Source: Lachnoclostridium sp. An131 (GTDB lineage Bacteria > Bacillota > Clostridia > Lachnospirales > Lachnospiraceae). From it: a DNA stretch of 64,000 nt. Position 1 is the stretch's first letter, and the number at the start of each line of letters is the position of its first letter. The stretch is from assembly GCF_002160825.1 (NCBI RefSeq), contig NZ_NFLI01000004.1, forward strand, positions 1 to 64,000, given 5' to 3'. Shown in pieces: positions 61,414 through 64,000 of the stretch. A program made the translations under genes and the position numbers. Under the pieces are notes generated by a model. That model saw nothing but the letters and a program-made list of their open reading frames with translations. It made no database searches and was not told the origin of the DNA.

Positions 61414-62912
61414 GTCTGGCTACCTCCTACTGCATAGGTAATAATACGTTCTTCTTCAAATTCTTGACGTTCCAGCTCTCCAACCAGATGGCCCTCTCTC
61501 ATAATCAGCATACGGTCACTCATGCCGACTACCTCTGTCATCTCAGAAGACACCATGATAATGGATTTTCCAGAAGCGACAATCTCCTCCATCAGCTTGT
61601 AAATCTCCGCCTTCGCCCCGATATCGATACCTTTGGTCGGTTCGTCCATAATCAGGATGTCCGCATCTGTGGAAAGCCACTTTGCCAGAATTACCTTCTG
61701 AGCGTTGCCGCCTGAAAGGCTCACGGTCATAAATTCCGGATCGTTGGGCGTCAGGCCTACCGTCTTACCTACCTTCAGCGCATTGTCATCCTTGATCTTC
61801 CGGTTGACAAAAATGCCCTTCATATACTTTTTCAGGCTTGCCAGCGCAATATTGTCTGCATTATTGAAGTTCTTTACAAAGCCCTCTTCCTTACGGTTCT
61901 CAGATACCAGGCCGATGCCCATTTTTACAGTCGTGTTCGGCGTACGGTTTTCCGGAAGCTTCTGCCCGTTGTAGTACACATCGCCTCCATAGGTCTTATC
62001 TGCCCCAAAGATCGCGCGCATCACCTCAGTACGCATAGCTCCTACAAGTCCGAAAAAGCCCAGAATCTCGCCCTTATACAGCTCAAAGCTGATATCCTCA
62101 AAGCCTGCGGGGCCGCTCAAGTGCTCTACCTTCAGGACTACCTTGCTTCTGTCAGCGCAGGACGGCTTCTGCCGGCGCGCAAACATGGACACGTCACGGC
62201 CCACCATGTTCTGCACCAGGACCTCCTCCGTCGTGTCTGCAAGATTCAGCGTTGTGATATACTGTCCGTCCCGGAGAATGCTTGCCCGGTCACAGATTTC
62301 AAAAATCTCATCCATCTTATGGCTGATATATAAGATTGTTATGCCCTGTGCCTTCAGGTCCCGGATAATTCCAAACAGGGTCTTAACTTCCGCGTTACTT
62401 AAAGATGATGTAGGCTCGTCAAAGGAGATAACCTTTGCATGGCGGTACAGAGCCTTTGCGATCTGAATCATCTGTTTTTTTCCGGCTGAAAGACTGCCCA
62501 CCTTGTCATCCGCCTTAAAATCGCAGCCCAGCCTGTCCAGCAGCTCCTGTGTTTCCTGCTCCATCTTCTTTTTGTCCAGCAGCACTCCCTTCTGGGGCTC
62601 GCCGCCCAGCATCAGGTTCTGAGCTACTGTCAGTTCAGGAACAACATTGATTTCCTGATGCACCTTCGCGATTCCGAAATCAATCGCGTCCAGCGCGTTT
62701 TTAAATTTTACTTCTTTCCCCTCAATAAAAACCTTACCTTCGGTGGCCGGAAACATTCCGTGCAGAATATTCAACAGAGTTGATTTACCGGCACCATTCT
62801 CGCCAAGCAGCGCATGCACTTCCCCTTCCTTCACTGAAAAGGACACGTCGTCTAACGCCTTCTGGCCTGGAAAAATCTTGGTGATATGCTGAAACTCAAT
62901 ATATTTTTCCAC
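61410..62912 (-). CDS. Sugar ABC transporter ATP-binding protein (RbsA family, second system)
   Basis: The 500-residue protein contains two ABC domains. The first has GENGAGKSTLLNILHG near residue 36, SLSAGKKQMIQIAKALYRH and VISFDEPTSSLS. The second has the degenerate Walker A GLVGAMRTEVMRAIFG near 285, LSGGNAQKVILAKWL and ILIMDEPTKGID. The second P-loop loses the glycine normally before RTE (GAM instead of GAG), beyond the usual RbsA degeneracy. It powers the importer formed with the adjacent permease and binding protein. Confidence 0.93.
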   Translation of the reverse strand: MEKYIEFQHITKIFPGQKALDDVSFSVKEGEVHALLGENGAGKSTLLNILHGMFPATEGKVFIEGKEVKFKNALDAIDFGIAKVHQEINVVPELTVAQNLMLGGEPQKGVLLDKKKMEQETQELLDRLGCDFKADDKVGSLSAGKKQMIQIAKALYRHAKVISFDEPTSSLSNAEVKTLFGIIRDLKAQGITILYISHKMDEIFEICDRASILRDGQYITTLNLADTTEEVLVQNMVGRDVSMFARRQKPSCADRSKVVLKVEHLSGPAGFEDISFELYKGEILGFFGLVGAMRTEVMRAIFGADKTYGGDVYYNGQKLPENRTPNTTVKMGIGLVSENRKEEGFVKNFNNADNIALASLKKYMKGIFVNRKIKDDNALKVGKTVGLTPNDPEFMTVSLSGGNAQKVILAKWLSTDADILIMDEPTKGIDIGAKAEIYKLMEEIVASGKSIIMVSSEMTEVVGMSDRMLIMREGHLVGELERQEFEEERIITYAVGGSQT

Positions 62913-62958
62913 TGATACGCCACCTCTCTTAGTCCAATGCTTCTTGCTTCCGTATAAA

Positions 62959-62987
62959 TGTCCGGAGCAGCCATGCTGCCCCGGACA
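62959..62987 (-). other. Intercistronic hairpin after the second binding-protein gene
   Basis: 62959-62971 and 62975-62987 pair over 13 bp with one G-U pair and a three-base loop, in the 121-base gap between the binding-protein and ATPase genes. It mirrors the hairpin at 40914 in the first transporter operon and probably sets the ratio of binding protein to ATPase. Confidence 0.55.
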
Positions 62988-63033
62988 TCCTTTCTGCTTT
63001 ACCTTCTCTGTAAACCGGGTTTACTTGTCAAGA

Positions 63034-64000
63034 TTATTCCTCTACAGTGAATCCAGTCCATCCAAGAACTTCCTCATTGCTCAGGTCGCAGTTCTCAGAA
63101 TCGATAACAGCGTGCGGAGAGTAGATCTTTTCCGGAACGTCCTGTCCAGCCAGTGTACGAACCAGCATCTCTACTGCTACCTGTGCCTGATAATACGGGA
63201 AGTCATTGACAGTCGCGCTCAGCTCTCCAGCCTTGATGGAGTCCAGAGCCTCAGTCGTTCCGTCTGTACCAACTACCAGAACCTTGCCCAGCAGGTCAGC
63301 TTCCTTTACAGCCTCCAGAACACCCATTGCCATGGTGTCATTGTTTGCATAGAAAGCGCCGATATCCGGATTGTTCTGAATGATTGTCGTAGCGATATCC
63401 TTTGCCTTGGTGCGGTCCCAGTCAGCGTTCTGCTGTGCCACTACCTCGATATCCGGATAGTTTGCTTCCATGTAGTCTACAAAGCAGTCTGTACGAAGAC
63501 GTGCAGCCTCTGCAGTCGGAAGACCCTGGATTACAGCTACCTTTCCTGTTCCGCCAAGCTTTGTGGCAATCCACTCTGCTGCCATCTCAGCAGTCTCTTT
63601 GTGGTATGCTACTACTTCCGGAAGGTCTACGTTCGCATCCTTATCATTTACATAGGTCATCGGGATGCCTGCTTCCTGTGCCGCCTCGATAGCAGCTGTC
63701 AGGTTTGTATCGGAAATCGGGGCTACCATCAGCGCGTCATAATCGCCGTTGCTCATAGCCTTCATTACGGTTTCCTGACCCTGTACGTCAGACTCGCCTG
63801 CCGCAGACTGTGCTGTTACGGTTACATCCAGTCCAAGCTCCTGAAGAGCCGCTGCCGCTGCCTCTGCGCCTTCCTTCTCCATTCTCCAGAACTCGTTCTC
63901 GAAGGCCTTGCCGCAGAATCCGATGTTGAAGGTCATATCCTTTGCTGCTGCCGGAATCGCTCCAAGCTCTTCCTTAATGTCGTCGTACCTTACATGAGTA
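63034..64000 (-). CDS. Sugar ABC transporter substrate-binding protein, partial (cut by window end)
   Basis: The frame stays open to base 64000 (in-frame codons run on above the ATG at 63936), so the N-terminus and signal peptide are outside the window. The visible 322 residues form a periplasmic-binding-protein-like I domain: NIGFCGKAFENEFWRMEKEGAE, MVAPISDTNLTAAIEAAQEAGIPM, ADWDRTKAKDIATTIIQNNPDIGAFYANNDTMAMG. This is the RbsB-type fold. It delivers the substrate of the second importer, encoded just downstream. Confidence 0.92.
   Translation of the reverse strand, partial: THVRYDDIKEELGAIPAAAKDMTFNIGFCGKAFENEFWRMEKEGAEAAAAALQELGLDVTVTAQSAAGESDVQGQETVMKAMSNGDYDALMVAPISDTNLTAAIEAAQEAGIPMTYVNDKDANVDLPEVVAYHKETAEMAAEWIATKLGGTGKVAVIQGLPTAEAARLRTDCFVDYMEANYPDIEVVAQQNADWDRTKAKDIATTIIQNNPDIGAFYANNDTMAMGVLEAVKEADLLGKVLVVGTDGTTEALDSIKAGELSATVNDFPYYQAQVAVEMLVRTLAGQDVPEKIYSPHAVIDSENCDLSNEEVLGWTGFTVEE

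Noticed and set aside
63110-63125. A CGATAACA match resembling the DeoR-type operator
   Set aside because: It lies inside the coding sequence of the second binding protein, matches only eight bases and is far from any promoter; most likely chance.

Overview
The window looks like chromosome of an anaerobic gut-type Clostridia (Lachnospiraceae-like) bacterium. The basis is: strong AGGAGG ribosome sites, a LoaP-type NusG paralogue heading a polysaccharide operon, oxygen-sensitive glycyl radical enzymes with their activases, ribose-type sugar ABC transporters, DeoR regulators, and split transketolases. Family assignments rest on motif recognition by eye; no database search was run.

Layout. (1) 1-1220: an IS200/IS605-type element with end hairpins and a sequestered tnpA ribosome site, next to the C-terminal part of an IS110 transposase that it appears to have split. 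(2) 1291-17785, all minus strand: an exopolysaccharide/capsule operon read from right to left. LoaP comes first, then the initiating sugar transferase, an epimerase, a glycosyltransferase, a WbpG-HisH-HisF amidation trio, an acetyltransferase, glycosyltransferases, a Wzy-like polymerase, a PIG-L-like deacetylase, a Wzx-like flippase, a pyruvyltransferase, a ferredoxin/F420-type protein, a serine-acetyltransferase-like enzyme, and a UDP-sugar dehydrogenase. The 1.3-11.9 kb part is visibly more AT-rich than the rest. (3) 18192-28505, minus strand: a tightly packed five-gene operon with its own promoter. It encodes a DruA-like DUF4338 protein, a P-loop ATPase, a protein I do not recognise, a 1518-residue protein with a PD-(D/E)XK-like motif and an FtsK motor, and an SfsA-family nuclease-like protein. 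This is the best candidate for an undescribed defence or DNA-processing system. (4) 28.8-33.8 kb: larC and larB (nickel-pincer cofactor) flank a two-gene chromate transporter and an unknown gene.

(5) 33.9-42.1 kb, minus strand: an allose/allulose-like operon with a sugar-binding lipoprotein, ABC ATPase, permease, AlsE-like epimerase, AlsK-like ROK kinase, both transketolase halves and a DeoR regulator. It is divergent from a plus-strand deoC. Each of the two divergent promoters carries the same 15-base operator just past its start point. (6) 43.2-46.3 kb: a Panacea/MazF-like toxin-antitoxin pair and an L-fucose isomerase. (7) 46.4-52.9 kb, plus strand: an AraC regulator, a DUF402 protein, then glycyl radical enzyme, activase, a second DeoC and a second DeoR. 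(8) 52.9-64.0 kb, minus strand: a second sugar ABC transporter (binding protein cut by the window end), a third DeoR, a second glycyl radical enzyme with activase, a large ROK-like kinase, and two ribulose-phosphate-3-epimerase paralogues.

Regions 5-8 together look like a sugar/polyol catabolic island. My main metabolic inference is that a glycyl radical diol dehydratase makes a 2-deoxy sugar phosphate that DeoC then splits to acetaldehyde and glyceraldehyde-3-phosphate.
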